From contig JADFXD010000001.1 in assembly GCA_015233725.1 (NCBI GenBank), forward strand, positions 24,710 to 88,709: 64,000 nt of DNA, read 5' to 3'. Under the pieces are notes generated by a model, which saw only the letters and a program-made list of their open reading frames with translations, was not told the DNA's origin and searched no databases. The stretch is from Nitrospirota bacterium (lineage in GTDB: Bacteria; Nitrospirota; Thermodesulfovibrionia; Thermodesulfovibrionales; Magnetobacteriaceae). The position numbers were made by a program, and so were the translations under genes. Of this stretch, positions 32,634 through 40,823 are shown one piece after another; positions within the stretch are counted from its first letter, which is position 1, and the number at the start of each line of letters is the position of its first letter.

Positions 32634-33944
32634 ATGAAGATAACAGTTGTATTGATGTTTGTTCTTTCTTTTATTATGACTAACGCAGCCTTTGCCGGTG
32701 ATAAACCATCGGCAGACAATACGTCTTATGAGGCGTATATGTCTAAGGGGAAGGCCTATTTGCAGGAGAAGAAGTATGAAGAGGCCGTCAAGGCATACCG
32801 TGAGGCGCTCAAAGGCAAGCCCTCCGATGAGGCGGCCAATCTTGCCCTCGGCATTGCGTTAAGCCGGCTGTCGCAAGACACCGCTCAGTTGCACCTCAAG
32901 AAGGCCCTCATGGTAAATCCCAATAACCCGCAGACAAACCTTGAGCTTGGCGTGTATTACTACAACAAGGAAATATACGTCGAGGCAAGAGACTACCTCG
33001 AGACTACGGTCGAGACAGGAAAGGGTACCGAGTATGAAACAACGGCGCTTGGGTACTTAAAAAAGATAGACCGTCAGATAGGTGCAAGGCCCTGGTTTAT
33101 CAACCTCACATTAGGCGGCCAGTATGACAGTAACGTTGTCCTCAGCCACGATGCCTCGGCGATGCCAGCAGGTATCAGCAGAAAGGCCGACTGGAAGGAG
33201 CTTGTTTATATCAACGGCAGGTACAAGTTTGTCGATACCGAGCGCATAGAGGCCTCCGCCGGTTACAGCTTTTACCAGACGCTGCAAACCCGTCTGTCAG
33301 CCTTTAACATAACCCAGAACACGGCTGACCTCTCCCTTAGATACCACATCATGCCAGCGTTAAGCGTAGGGGCACAGTATGCCTTTGAGTATATACTGTT
33401 TGGCGGCAAGACCTACGACCATGCGCACTCCATCGGACCATCGCTGTTTATCTCGGAGGGGAATGGGTTCACTACCGAGGTCAAATACACATACCGCAGC
33501 ACACGTTTTTATAATGGCGATCTGTTCCTGACAAACTCAGACAGAAATGGCGCCGACAACGCCATCGGCATAGCCCAACTATTCCCCCTTACAGAGGCGG
33601 CTAACCTCGAGCTGGGGTATGACTTTGATAAGGCTGACGCTGAAATAGACTACTGGAGATACAACGGCAACAAGCTACATGCCAACCTGATGTACAATCT
33701 CCCCTACAGGATATTGCTCAATCTCTATGCCGAGTATTATCCCAAGAGGTATGAAGGAATATTCAGCACGTATAACAAGACAAGGGACGACGACACGCAG
33801 ACGTACAGCTTAACGGCCACCAAGCTGTTTACAGACAGTATTGGGGTTACCCTCGGTCAGACGTACGTGTACAACAAGTCAAATATAAACAGTTATGACT
33901 ACAAGAGGAGTCTTTCAAGTCTCTTGTTAAACCTGAGGTTTTAG
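32634..33944 (+). CDS. TPR plus outer-membrane beta-barrel protein
   Basis: 436 residues. A signal peptide ends at AAFA. TPR-type helices cover about residues 30-160 (AYLQEKKYEEAVKAYREALK, NLALGIAL). The rest is alternating aromatic beta strands ending in LLLNLRF, a classic outer-membrane terminus. The plan matches SLAM/DUF560-like barrels. It leads an operon with a FecR protein (two bases on), a lipoprotein and a CHASE2-cyclase. AGAGGAG precedes the ATG. Confidence 0.8.
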   Translation: MKITVVLMFVLSFIMTNAAFAGDKPSADNTSYEAYMSKGKAYLQEKKYEEAVKAYREALKGKPSDEAANLALGIALSRLSQDTAQLHLKKALMVNPNNPQTNLELGVYYYNKEIYVEARDYLETTVETGKGTEYETTALGYLKKIDRQIGARPWFINLTLGGQYDSNVVLSHDASAMPAGISRKADWKELVYINGRYKFVDTERIEASAGYSFYQTLQTRLSAFNITQNTADLSLRYHIMPALSVGAQYAFEYILFGGKTYDHAHSIGPSLFISEGNGFTTEVKYTYRSTRFYNGDLFLTNSDRNGADNAIGIAQLFPLTEAANLELGYDFDKADAEIDYWRYNGNKLHANLMYNLPYRILLNLYAEYYPKRYEGIFSTYNKTRDDDTQTYSLTATKLFTDSIGVTLGQTYVYNKSNINSYDYKRSLSSLLLNLRF

Positions 33945-33946
33945 TT

Positions 33947-34687
33947 ATGAAGAAGATAGTTTTTCCCTTGCTCGTGATATGCTGTATCTCAATAGTTACA
34001 GTGGCAAATGGGGCCGAGGACATCGGCAAGGTCGTTGCCCTGCGTGGGCAGGCTCAGATCGAGCGCAACAAGCAGGAGCTGGCGGCGAAGGTTCAGGATG
34101 GCATCCTGATGATTGACACCGTGGCAACAAAGGAGGCATCAAAGACAAAGGTGCTCTTTATCGATGACAGCGTGTTAACGGTTGGAGAGAAGTCCAGGGT
34201 TGTTATCAAGGAGTTTGTCTACGGCAAGGACGACAGGAGTAAGGCCGTCTTTAACCTGATTGATGGCAAGATGAGAAGCGTCGTTGGCAGGTCAAACACG
34301 GAGGTACAGACGCCAACCCTTGTGGCCGCGGCCAGGGGGACGGTTATATACTTTGAAACCGGCGTGAAAAACTCCGTGCCCTATACCACAGTCTTGTGCC
34401 TTGAAGGACAGGTGGATATACGAAGCATCGACCCGACCATCACCGGCACCGTGACAATTACCCCCGGCATGATGACAACTGTATCATCGGGACAGGCTAT
34501 AGGATCGCCCGTTAAGGCCACCGAGGATGCGTTAAGCAACGCTGCCCTGCCAGGGGGAGGTGCGACCTCTAATGCGCCAACAAATAGTTTAGCCAATGCA
34601 GGCAGGGCTGCTTTAATGTCTCCCCTGATTCCACAGCAACCCGTATCGAAGACTACGCCGGTGAAAATTGGTGTGGTCTTCCCATAA
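33947..34687 (+). CDS. Periplasmic FecR-domain protein
   Basis: 246 residues with a signal peptide (PLLVICCISIVTVANGA). The FecR domain shows GKVVALRGQAQIERN, ATKEASKTKVLFIDDSVLTVGEKSRVVI and FNLIDGKMRSVVG, followed by PTLVAAARGTVIYFE. Here FecR is not with a sigma factor but with a barrel, a lipoprotein and a CHASE2-cyclase, an association seen in several anaerobes. It may scaffold or sense at the envelope. Starts two bases after the barrel gene. Confidence 0.85.
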   Translation: MKKIVFPLLVICCISIVTVANGAEDIGKVVALRGQAQIERNKQELAAKVQDGILMIDTVATKEASKTKVLFIDDSVLTVGEKSRVVIKEFVYGKDDRSKAVFNLIDGKMRSVVGRSNTEVQTPTLVAAARGTVIYFETGVKNSVPYTTVLCLEGQVDIRSIDPTITGTVTITPGMMTTVSSGQAIGSPVKATEDALSNAALPGGGATSNAPTNSLANAGRAALMSPLIPQQPVSKTTPVKIGVVFP

Positions 34688-34703
34688 AACGTAGAGGATA
34701 AAT

Positions 34704-35621
34704 ATGAAAAACTGGAAACTATCTACCTGCAATATTAATGTAATGATGCTAACCCCTTTTATCGCCATGCTCCTGGCCATCGTTGTACATAGTTGTGGAG
34801 GCGGAGGGGGCTCTTCCACAGGCGTTACATCCGAGACGACCTCCGTATCGATGGCGATCGCGATGGGGTCTCTTACGACTAAGGAGGGCGACATTGCTGA
34901 AAAGGCTATACCGGCTGACGTTACGGCCATCAGGATTAGCATAACCGCCGCGGATATGACCCCTATTGAGCGTCTGATACAGCTCAACGGCGCAACACAA
35001 ATCACGGAGACCTTTGACGTGCCCAACGGTAAGAACAGACTGTTTTTAGTAGAGGCGCTCAATGCCTCATCCGTTGTCTTATATAATGGTAGCAAGTCTG
35101 TAGACCTGGATGGCTCACCCATCACGCTTGAGATAACTATGCTGCCAGTACCCACTCCTACGTCGACACCACAACCTACTCCTACACCCACTCCAACGCC
35201 ACAGCCAACTCCTACGTCGACACCACAACCTACTCCTACACCCACTCCAACGCCACAGCCAACTCCTACGCCTACACCACAGCCAACTTCTACGCCCACT
35301 CCTACTCCTACGCCCACTCCAACTCCTACGCCAACACCTACTCCTACACCACAGCCAACTCCTACTCCAAATCCGACATTTGAACCTACGCCCACTCCAC
35401 AACCAACTCCTACGCCCACTCCACAACCAACTTCTACGCCCACACCACAACCAACTCCTACGCCCACACCACAACCCACTCCAACGCCACAGCCAACTCC
35501 TACACCTACACCACAGCCAACTCCAACGCCTACACCAGAACCAACACCAACACCGACTCCAACAACACCACCTTCACCTACTCCAAGGCCATCAACAGCG
35601 CCAATAAAACTAAGGCACTGA
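34704..35621 (+). CDS. Pro/Thr-repeat lipoprotein
   Basis: 305 residues. The signal ends in a lipobox (VVHSCGG), so Cys31 is probably lipidated. A folded domain of about 110 residues ([32 protein letters not shown]) is followed by about 150 residues of [11 protein letters not shown] repeats and a short tail. The repeat region would form a stiff, extended stalk through periplasm or peptidoglycan. Third gene of the barrel-FecR-cyclase operon. Confidence 0.8.
   Translation: MKNWKLSTCNINVMMLTPFIAMLLAIVVHSCGGGGGSSTGVTSETTSVSMAIAMGSLTTKEGDIAEKAIPADVTAIRISITAADMTPIERLIQLNGATQITETFDVPNGKNRLFLVEALNASSVVLYNGSKSVDLDGSPITLEITMLPVPTPTSTPQPTPTPTPTPQPTPTSTPQPTPTPTPTPQPTPTPTPQPTSTPTPTPTPTPTPTPTPTPTPQPTPTPNPTFEPTPTPQPTPTPTPQPTSTPTPQPTPTPTPQPTPTPQPTPTPTPQPTPTPTPEPTPTPTPTTPPSPTPRPSTAPIKLRH
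35150..35570 (+). repeat. Low-complexity Pro/Thr coding repeat
   Basis: Tandem CCTACTCCTACACC-like units. The opposite strand gives a spurious open frame rich in Gly-Val. Confidence 0.9.
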
Positions 35622-35685
35622 AGATGACTCATGGGGATGTGATATATAGAGGGGGGGATAACTCCCCCCTTATCTCCACTGCGAC

Positions 35686-37707
35686 ATGAAGCAAGTATCC
35701 TTAATCCTCTTTCTTGTAGCGCTGTTATCAACGCTTACGTTTTCACTGTTAGAGGTCTACGACCCCGCAATAATAAGGGATAAGATCGAGGCAAAGACGT
35801 ATGACATCAGGATGTCTCTGCTGTGGAAACTTAAGACTTACCACCCCACAGGGGAGATAATCATCGTCTACATAGACGAGAAAAGCATTGCCGACATTGG
35901 CAGATGGCCCTGGCCGCGCAGCATTATGGCTGAACTGCTCAACAGGATATCCTCGGACAGACCCAGGGTTATCGGCATAGATATCATGTTTAGCGAACGC
36001 CAGGACGCTAGCAACGACGCAAGGCTGGCAAGGGCTATCAAGGATGCTGGCAATGTCGTCCTGGCAACTGCCTTTATGGTGCCCACAGGCGGGCAGGATG
36101 TCAGGGCAGCGGCAAATCGATCGGATTCACTCCCTACGGTTGCGGGGCCTGATTATCTGTGGGACTCTGCCTTTATGACGGTCAAGACCGTCTCGGGGAT
36201 TGACTGGAAGCGGTGGGTGATAAAGGCGGATAAGGTCAACCTGCCAATCAGCGACCTTGCCGCACACGCCTACCTGGGACACGTCTATTCCAATCCCGAC
36301 CTCGATGGCGTAATGAGGTGGGAGTACCTGTATCTCAATTACGGCGTTGACTGCTATCCCCACTTTGCCCTGCAGGTGGCGCGGGTGGCCAAGGGGATTG
36401 ACATCAAGGACATGGTCCTCTTTGGCGCCTCTGGCATCAGACTTGGACAACAGTTCATCCCAACTGGCCTCAATGGCAGGACGCTTATACACTACGTGCC
36501 ACCAGGTGAGGGCTATCGCTCCATCCCGGCATCCGATGTGATCAGGGGGACAAGGACACCGGGGTTGTTCACTGACAAGGTAGTCCTGCTTGGCACCTCT
36601 GCCCTGGCCACATACGACGTTATGGTTACGCCCTTCTCCGCCAATACCCCTGGCGTTGCCATTAACGCAAACGTCGTGGATAACATCCTGCACAACAGCT
36701 TCCTGAAAAAAAGCCCGGGTGTAATAGAGCTGTCCTTCATTATTATCACAGGTATCTTTTTAGGGGTGTTGTTGCCGAGGTTGGGGGCGTTTGTTGGTTC
36801 TGCTGTCTCGATACTGGTCATTGCATTGTATGTAGCCGCTGGCATTTATCTCCTGGCATATGCCGGGTTATGGATAAACTATACGTATCCGCTTACGAAT
36901 ATGTCTCTGATATTTTTTTCGCAGACATTAGTCAAGTTCTTCTTAGAGGAGAGGAGAGCCAGGGATATAAAGAGGATGTTTTCGAGGTATGTCTCACCCA
37001 AGATAGTGGAGGAGCTCGTCAACCACCCCGATGAGACCAGCCTTGGTGGGCGCAAGCGGCTTATTACGGTGTTGTTTTCAGACATTGCCGGCTTTACGAA
37101 TCTCTCCGAAAACCTCTCCCCGGAGGAGGTGGTCAGCAGGCTCAACGAGTATTTCACGGAGATGGTGGGGCTGATATTCCAGTACAATGGCACCCTGAAC
37201 AAGTTCATCGGGGATGCGCTGATGGCCTTCTGGGGGGCGCCCCTGTCACAGCCCGATCAGGCCGAGTTGGCGGTCAGGTGCGCACTACATATGATAACCC
37301 GTATAAAGGAGCTTCAAGCCAAGTGGCACTCCGAGGGCAAGATAACAATCGATATCGGTATCGGCATCAATTCCGGAGAGGTGTTGGTAGGAAACATCGG
37401 GGCAGAGGGCATGCAGATGGACTACACGATAATCGGCGACGACGTAAACCTCGGCTCCCGCATAGAGGCCCTCACGCGAAAGTACAAGACCCACATGTTG
37501 ATCTCGGAGTTTACCGTGCAGTTACTCAGGGAGGGCATCGCCAACAACACGATCAAGGGCATCTCCCTGCGAGGCATAGAAAGGGTCGTCGTCAAGGGCA
37601 AGAAAAAACCCGTGACCATCTACGAGGTAACCTCCCTCGACCCGCAATCCCCCTCCACCCTCACCGAACCAGAAGAAGATAGGATCGTCGAGTATAAGGA
37701 AAAATAA
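35686..37707 (+). CDS. CHASE2-domain adenylate/guanylate cyclase
   Basis: 673 residues. One N-terminal helix, an extracytoplasmic CHASE2 sensor (about 40-330; IIIVYIDEKSIADIGRWPWPRS, RVIGIDIMFSE), two to three membrane helices (about 345-420) and a class III cyclase domain (about 460-640) with LFSDIAGFTNLSE (metal Asp), NKFIGDALMAFWGAP and YTIIGDDVNLGSRIE. It should convert an envelope signal into cyclic AMP or GMP. The FecR, barrel and lipoprotein genes upstream are likely its envelope partners. Confidence 0.93.
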   Translation: MKQVSLILFLVALLSTLTFSLLEVYDPAIIRDKIEAKTYDIRMSLLWKLKTYHPTGEIIIVYIDEKSIADIGRWPWPRSIMAELLNRISSDRPRVIGIDIMFSERQDASNDARLARAIKDAGNVVLATAFMVPTGGQDVRAAANRSDSLPTVAGPDYLWDSAFMTVKTVSGIDWKRWVIKADKVNLPISDLAAHAYLGHVYSNPDLDGVMRWEYLYLNYGVDCYPHFALQVARVAKGIDIKDMVLFGASGIRLGQQFIPTGLNGRTLIHYVPPGEGYRSIPASDVIRGTRTPGLFTDKVVLLGTSALATYDVMVTPFSANTPGVAINANVVDNILHNSFLKKSPGVIELSFIIITGIFLGVLLPRLGAFVGSAVSILVIALYVAAGIYLLAYAGLWINYTYPLTNMSLIFFSQTLVKFFLEERRARDIKRMFSRYVSPKIVEELVNHPDETSLGGRKRLITVLFSDIAGFTNLSENLSPEEVVSRLNEYFTEMVGLIFQYNGTLNKFIGDALMAFWGAPLSQPDQAELAVRCALHMITRIKELQAKWHSEGKITIDIGIGINSGEVLVGNIGAEGMQMDYTIIGDDVNLGSRIEALTRKYKTHMLISEFTVQLLREGIANNTIKGISLRGIERVVVKGKKKPVTIYEVTSLDPQSPSTLTEPEEDRIVEYKEK

Positions 37708-37710
37708 CCC

Positions 37711-37790
37711 AAAGAAAAAGAAAAGAAGAGAAGGGGGCGGCTCCGCCCCCCCTTCAACCCCCCTGCAAGGGGACCAGTCCCCTTGACCCC
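37711..37790 (+). repeat. Multi-hairpin GC-rich intergenic repeat, copy 11
   Basis: AAAGAAAAAGAAAAGAAGAG tract four bases after the cyclase stop, GGGGGCGGCTCCGCCCCC, CCCTGCAAGGGG, ACCAGTCCCCTTGACCCC and an ATAATGCTCGAG tail. Left member of the inverted pair around the AT-rich cassette. Confidence 0.87.
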
Positions 37791-37855
37791 ATAATGCTCG
37801 AGCCTTTTTCCTTTTTATTATGCCGATTTTTTTACATCGAACGCAAAAAAAAGAA

Positions 37856-37885
37856 TTGACGCGTTTTGTTTAGTCATTGTATAAT
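37856..37885 (+). promoter_or_regulatory. Strong promoter of the AT-rich cassette
   Basis: TTGACG (37856-37861), 18-base spacer, TATAAT (37880-37885). The ATG of the first gene is only eight bases on, so its transcript should be leaderless or nearly so. Confidence 0.75.
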
Positions 37886-37893
37886 GAATCATT

Positions 37894-38589
37894 ATGATTA
37901 GTTACAGTGATCTAGTACCTGAACTTATAGTGTTTGAGGTAAGATATCCTCATCGTTATCTTTATTTGGATAATTGTGGGAAGATATTGAAGGAGATTTC
38001 TGAACATCTGAAAGACATCGGTCAAGCAGATATGTCGATAAATTCAGCATCAATAAATTTTCCGAAAAAGAAATTATCAGTTGCTTTTTCACCAGAGTTA
38101 ATTGTTATTCAAATAATGTATTCAAAAGATGTCAAAATGTTAGGAGAATATTCTAACTTGATTGTAAACACTATTTGTAGGCTTTTAGAAATTAATGTGT
38201 TTTCTCGTATAGGTAATCGATTTCAATTTATTAAACCTACTAATTCTCCTGATGATTTCTCAAAGATATTTGCTAAAAATAAACTAATAAATATACCTGG
38301 CGAGGTTATTAATAAACTTGGGAGTAAAGTAAAAGATCAAGCAGTTAAATTCACGATTGACAAAGATGAAAACTTTGGATATAATTTTAGGTTTGCCTAC
38401 ACTAAAAGGGATTATCCTCATATAAATATAAAAGATTTTGATACTTCAAAATTTATCAGTGAGGGTATTTTTTTTGACATTGATATTTTTACGACTAAAT
38501 CAGTCTTATTATCAACTCTTGATTGCAGCGAATTGATAAGAAAGCATATAAAAGATTATGAGTTTCTTATTAATATGTTTATAGAGTAA
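37894..38589 (+). CDS. Cassette gene 1: unknown protein (weakly TIGR04255-like)
   Basis: 231 residues, soluble, no signal. The layout (a short start PELIVFEVRYP, beta strands, INVFSRIGNRFQFIK) faintly recalls the TIGR04255 family of accessory proteins found next to PIN or toxin-like genes, but I would not assign it. Base composition is strikingly AT-rich against both neighbours, indicating horizontal origin. It starts right at a strong promoter and is followed 15 bases later by gene 2. Confidence 0.6.
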   Translation: MISYSDLVPELIVFEVRYPHRYLYLDNCGKILKEISEHLKDIGQADMSINSASINFPKKKLSVAFSPELIVIQIMYSKDVKMLGEYSNLIVNTICRLLEINVFSRIGNRFQFIKPTNSPDDFSKIFAKNKLINIPGEVINKLGSKVKDQAVKFTIDKDENFGYNFRFAYTKRDYPHINIKDFDTSKFISEGIFFDIDIFTTKSVLLSTLDCSELIRKHIKDYEFLINMFIE

Positions 38590-38604
38590 ATCTGAGGTGA
38601 ATTT

Positions 38605-39213
38605 ATGATCACAAATGATAAAGAGGATAACATTCAAGACAACACAAACGAGTTCAGGACACAGACAATTGATTTTTTTCAAAAAGCTTCTGTTGCTTCA
38701 GGTAAGATAGATGTGGCAGAAAAATATTCGACTAAGGTATTAACAAACATTAGCGATTTTGAAGCTGAATTAAGTTCTCTGACCAAAACAATGTCTAAAG
38801 AGGATTTGTATAAATCTTTGTCAGAAGATTATGAGCGACCGAATTTAGAGATAATTACTCTATTGAGTAAATATAAGCTACACTTAGATGAAGCAATCAA
38901 GAATTATGATGATGAGATTGATCGAGAGAATGAAATGGCATTATTTTCAAGATTATTCTATAAACTTGATTATTTTAAATATGATAATCCCAACTATGAG
39001 GATATAGTAAATGCAATGAGAATTGCTGTATTTTACAAAAAGGATACCTTTAAGATAAAGGAAATTATGGTCTTAAGAAATACTATTGAAGAACTTATTG
39101 ATAATGTAAATATAACGGATGAGAAGTACTTTGATATATTGGATAAACTATCAGAACATTGTAATATTGCAGGTCCATTATCAACGGTAAATGTTCAACC
39201 CGATAAAATCTGA
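38605..39213 (+). CDS. Cassette gene 2: unknown helical protein
   Basis: 202 residues, mostly predicted helix, acidic, no membrane segment or known motif. GAGGTG lies upstream of the ATG. It sits between the promoter-proximal gene and the PIN-like gene, spaced 15 and 9 bases, so all three are one transcription unit. An antidote or adaptor for the PIN-like protein is one possibility; nothing in the sequence proves it. Confidence 0.6.
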   Translation: MITNDKEDNIQDNTNEFRTQTIDFFQKASVASGKIDVAEKYSTKVLTNISDFEAELSSLTKTMSKEDLYKSLSEDYERPNLEIITLLSKYKLHLDEAIKNYDDEIDRENEMALFSRLFYKLDYFKYDNPNYEDIVNAMRIAVFYKKDTFKIKEIMVLRNTIEELIDNVNITDEKYFDILDKLSEHCNIAGPLSTVNVQPDKI

Positions 39214-39222
39214 AACCTGCTT

Positions 39223-40062
39223 GTGGCAGATAATATATATTTAGAAACAACTGCTTTAATAGATCATGTTCTAAAGGGGTGGTACCCTGAACTCTCTGCT
39301 ATTATAAGAAAAGCAGCCTGTATCTCAACTTCTCAATATTCAAAGATGGAGATAAGGAAGGGATTTCTCTACTACTGGATAATGTTATATAATAGGACAG
39401 CTAAATTTGAAAGTTATACGGATGTTATACAGCTTATCGCTAATCTGTCAAGATCTCCTAAAAGGTACTATTTAGGAGCTTGTATAGATGCTGATTTGGA
39501 TTTTTGGAAAAATTACGTAGATAGAAATGAGAATATTAGTAGTAAGAGGGAAATACTATTAGGTCTTTTTAGAAGTAATTTAAGGACTCAGATAAGACTT
39601 TGTTTTCATAAGATAGCAAAACGTGTTGATGCAACATGTAATCCAATGCAGTGTTTTAAGGATTTAAGTGCTCCTGTTCTGGAGGATGAAATGTTTATAA
39701 AAAAACTCAAAAATTGTAATGAGTCAAGGGACAAATGTAATATAGCACAATATATTCGGGACAATAAAGACGACTTTGAAAAAATATTAAACAAACTGGA
39801 AGGACTTGAAGAAAAAGACTCTGAAACAAAAAGAAGAATTAGTAGCCTCAGGAAAATCTTGAAAATGATTAAGAATAACGAACCTTTTAGCAATCATGAC
39901 CAGAACCAGGACCTCTGTTGGGACTGTGGTGATGCTATACACGCTGTTATATCTCCTGATGATTCCACCCTGCTTACTCGTAATGTACGTCATCTTGAAC
40001 CAATCTGTGAATCAATCGGGAAAAAGTTCAAGGGATATTCAAGCCCCAAGATAGGCTCATAA
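39223..40062 (+). CDS. Cassette gene 3: PIN-like protein with helical insertion
   Basis: 279 residues from GTG. The N-terminus NIYLETTALIDHVL and the C-terminus CWDCGDAIHAVISPDDSTLLTRNVRHLEPI look like the two ends of a PIN fold (acidic residue after the first strand, then an Asp-containing helix and a T-x-(N/D)-x-x-H strand). About 170 mainly helical, Lys/Glu-rich residues separate them, much longer than in VapC toxins. A ribonuclease role is inferred. AT-rich like genes 1 and 2; stop lies next to repeat copy 12. Confidence 0.6.
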   Translation: MADNIYLETTALIDHVLKGWYPELSAIIRKAACISTSQYSKMEIRKGFLYYWIMLYNRTAKFESYTDVIQLIANLSRSPKRYYLGACIDADLDFWKNYVDRNENISSKREILLGLFRSNLRTQIRLCFHKIAKRVDATCNPMQCFKDLSAPVLEDEMFIKKLKNCNESRDKCNIAQYIRDNKDDFEKILNKLEGLEEKDSETKRRISSLRKILKMIKNNEPFSNHDQNQDLCWDCGDAIHAVISPDDSTLLTRNVRHLEPICESIGKKFKGYSSPKIGS

Positions 40063-40068
40063 ACCGTA

Positions 40069-40160
40069 GGGGCAAGGGGGCTGTGCTCCCTTGTGAGGGG
40101 GGCTGAGGGTGGTCAGCGACCACTGGCTCAGTTGCCGCATCCGCTTCTTGTCGCTCCAGG
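40069..40160 (-). repeat. Multi-hairpin GC-rich intergenic repeat, copy 12 (diverged)
   Basis: GGGGCAAGGGGGCTGTGCTCCCTTGTGAGGGG, GGCTGAGGG, then a CAGTTGCCGCATCCGCTTCTTGTCGCTCCAGG end. It is the most degenerate copy and the right member of the inverted pair around the AT-rich cassette. Confidence 0.65.
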
Positions 40161-40189
40161 ACCCTTGCACACCTGAAATATTACGGTAA

Positions 40190-40217
40190 TTAAGTTTTGA
40201 TCGTTATTTGCCGATAT
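40190..40217 (+). promoter_or_regulatory. Sigma28-like promoter
   Basis: TTAAGTTT (40190-40197), 12-base spacer, GCCGATAT (40210-40217). Two mismatches to the FliA consensus and one base longer spacing. Confidence 0.65.
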
Positions 40218-40265
40218 ATTTTAATAACAAGTGTGCGTAAAAATCGTAACGAAAGGAGAAAGACA

Positions 40266-40571
40266 ATGGAAATTCCTGATATCAAATCAGTAGCAAAAGA
40301 GACCTTGCAGGTCACTACCCCTAAATACAACAAGACTATGACGAAACCAACCTCAGAGGCTGAAGCGCCTGCCCCTCAAGCAAAATCAACAGATGTATCT
40401 AAGGTAGCCACTGTCCAGCTTTCAGTTGCTGCTCAAGCACGACAGTTACAACAACAGGGGTTTACCGCAGAACAGATTGCCAGCAAACTGGGCATAAGCG
40501 TTGAAACTGTAAACGGTTACCTGGGGTCTGAGGCTAATACTGCAACGACAACAACGCAATCAAACAGTTGA
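40266..40571 (+). CDS. Small protein with HTH-like C-terminus, sigma28-linked
   Basis: 101 residues from an ATG preceded by AAAGGAG. The N-terminal half is low-complexity (Lys, Thr, Ala, Pro). The C-terminal part (GFTAEQIASKLGISVETVNGYL) reads like a helix-turn-helix of the LuxR/sigma-4 kind. A sigma28-like promoter upstream points to the flagellar regulon. It shares style, not clear homology, with the protein at 22338-22580. Confidence 0.65.
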   Translation: MEIPDIKSVAKETLQVTTPKYNKTMTKPTSEAEAPAPQAKSTDVSKVATVQLSVAAQARQLQQQGFTAEQIASKLGISVETVNGYLGSEANTATTTTQSNS

Positions 40572-40823
40572 CATGGTTTAGCAATAGCAAATGACATTAT
40601 AGCGCGTTTCAATCGTATGCAATACAAAGAAAGAAGGCGTACGCTTGCAGCATTGCTTGCCGTTATGTTATTATTAACATAGTTTTTTTAAGCTAAGACT
40701 TGTAAAAAATAGTTTAGGTAGGTATATAGGGTGTGTTGAGCAAAAAGAGGGCTGTCCCTAAAGGATAATATCTTTACTGAGATTAAAAGACACCCCGCAT
40801 TTGTAGCTGCCATCGTTGTAGGA

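Noticed and set aside
34613..35731. Minus-strand open frame with long Gly-Val repeats
   Set aside because: It is the complement of the Pro/Thr repeat in the lipoprotein gene; low-complexity DNA is open in several frames.
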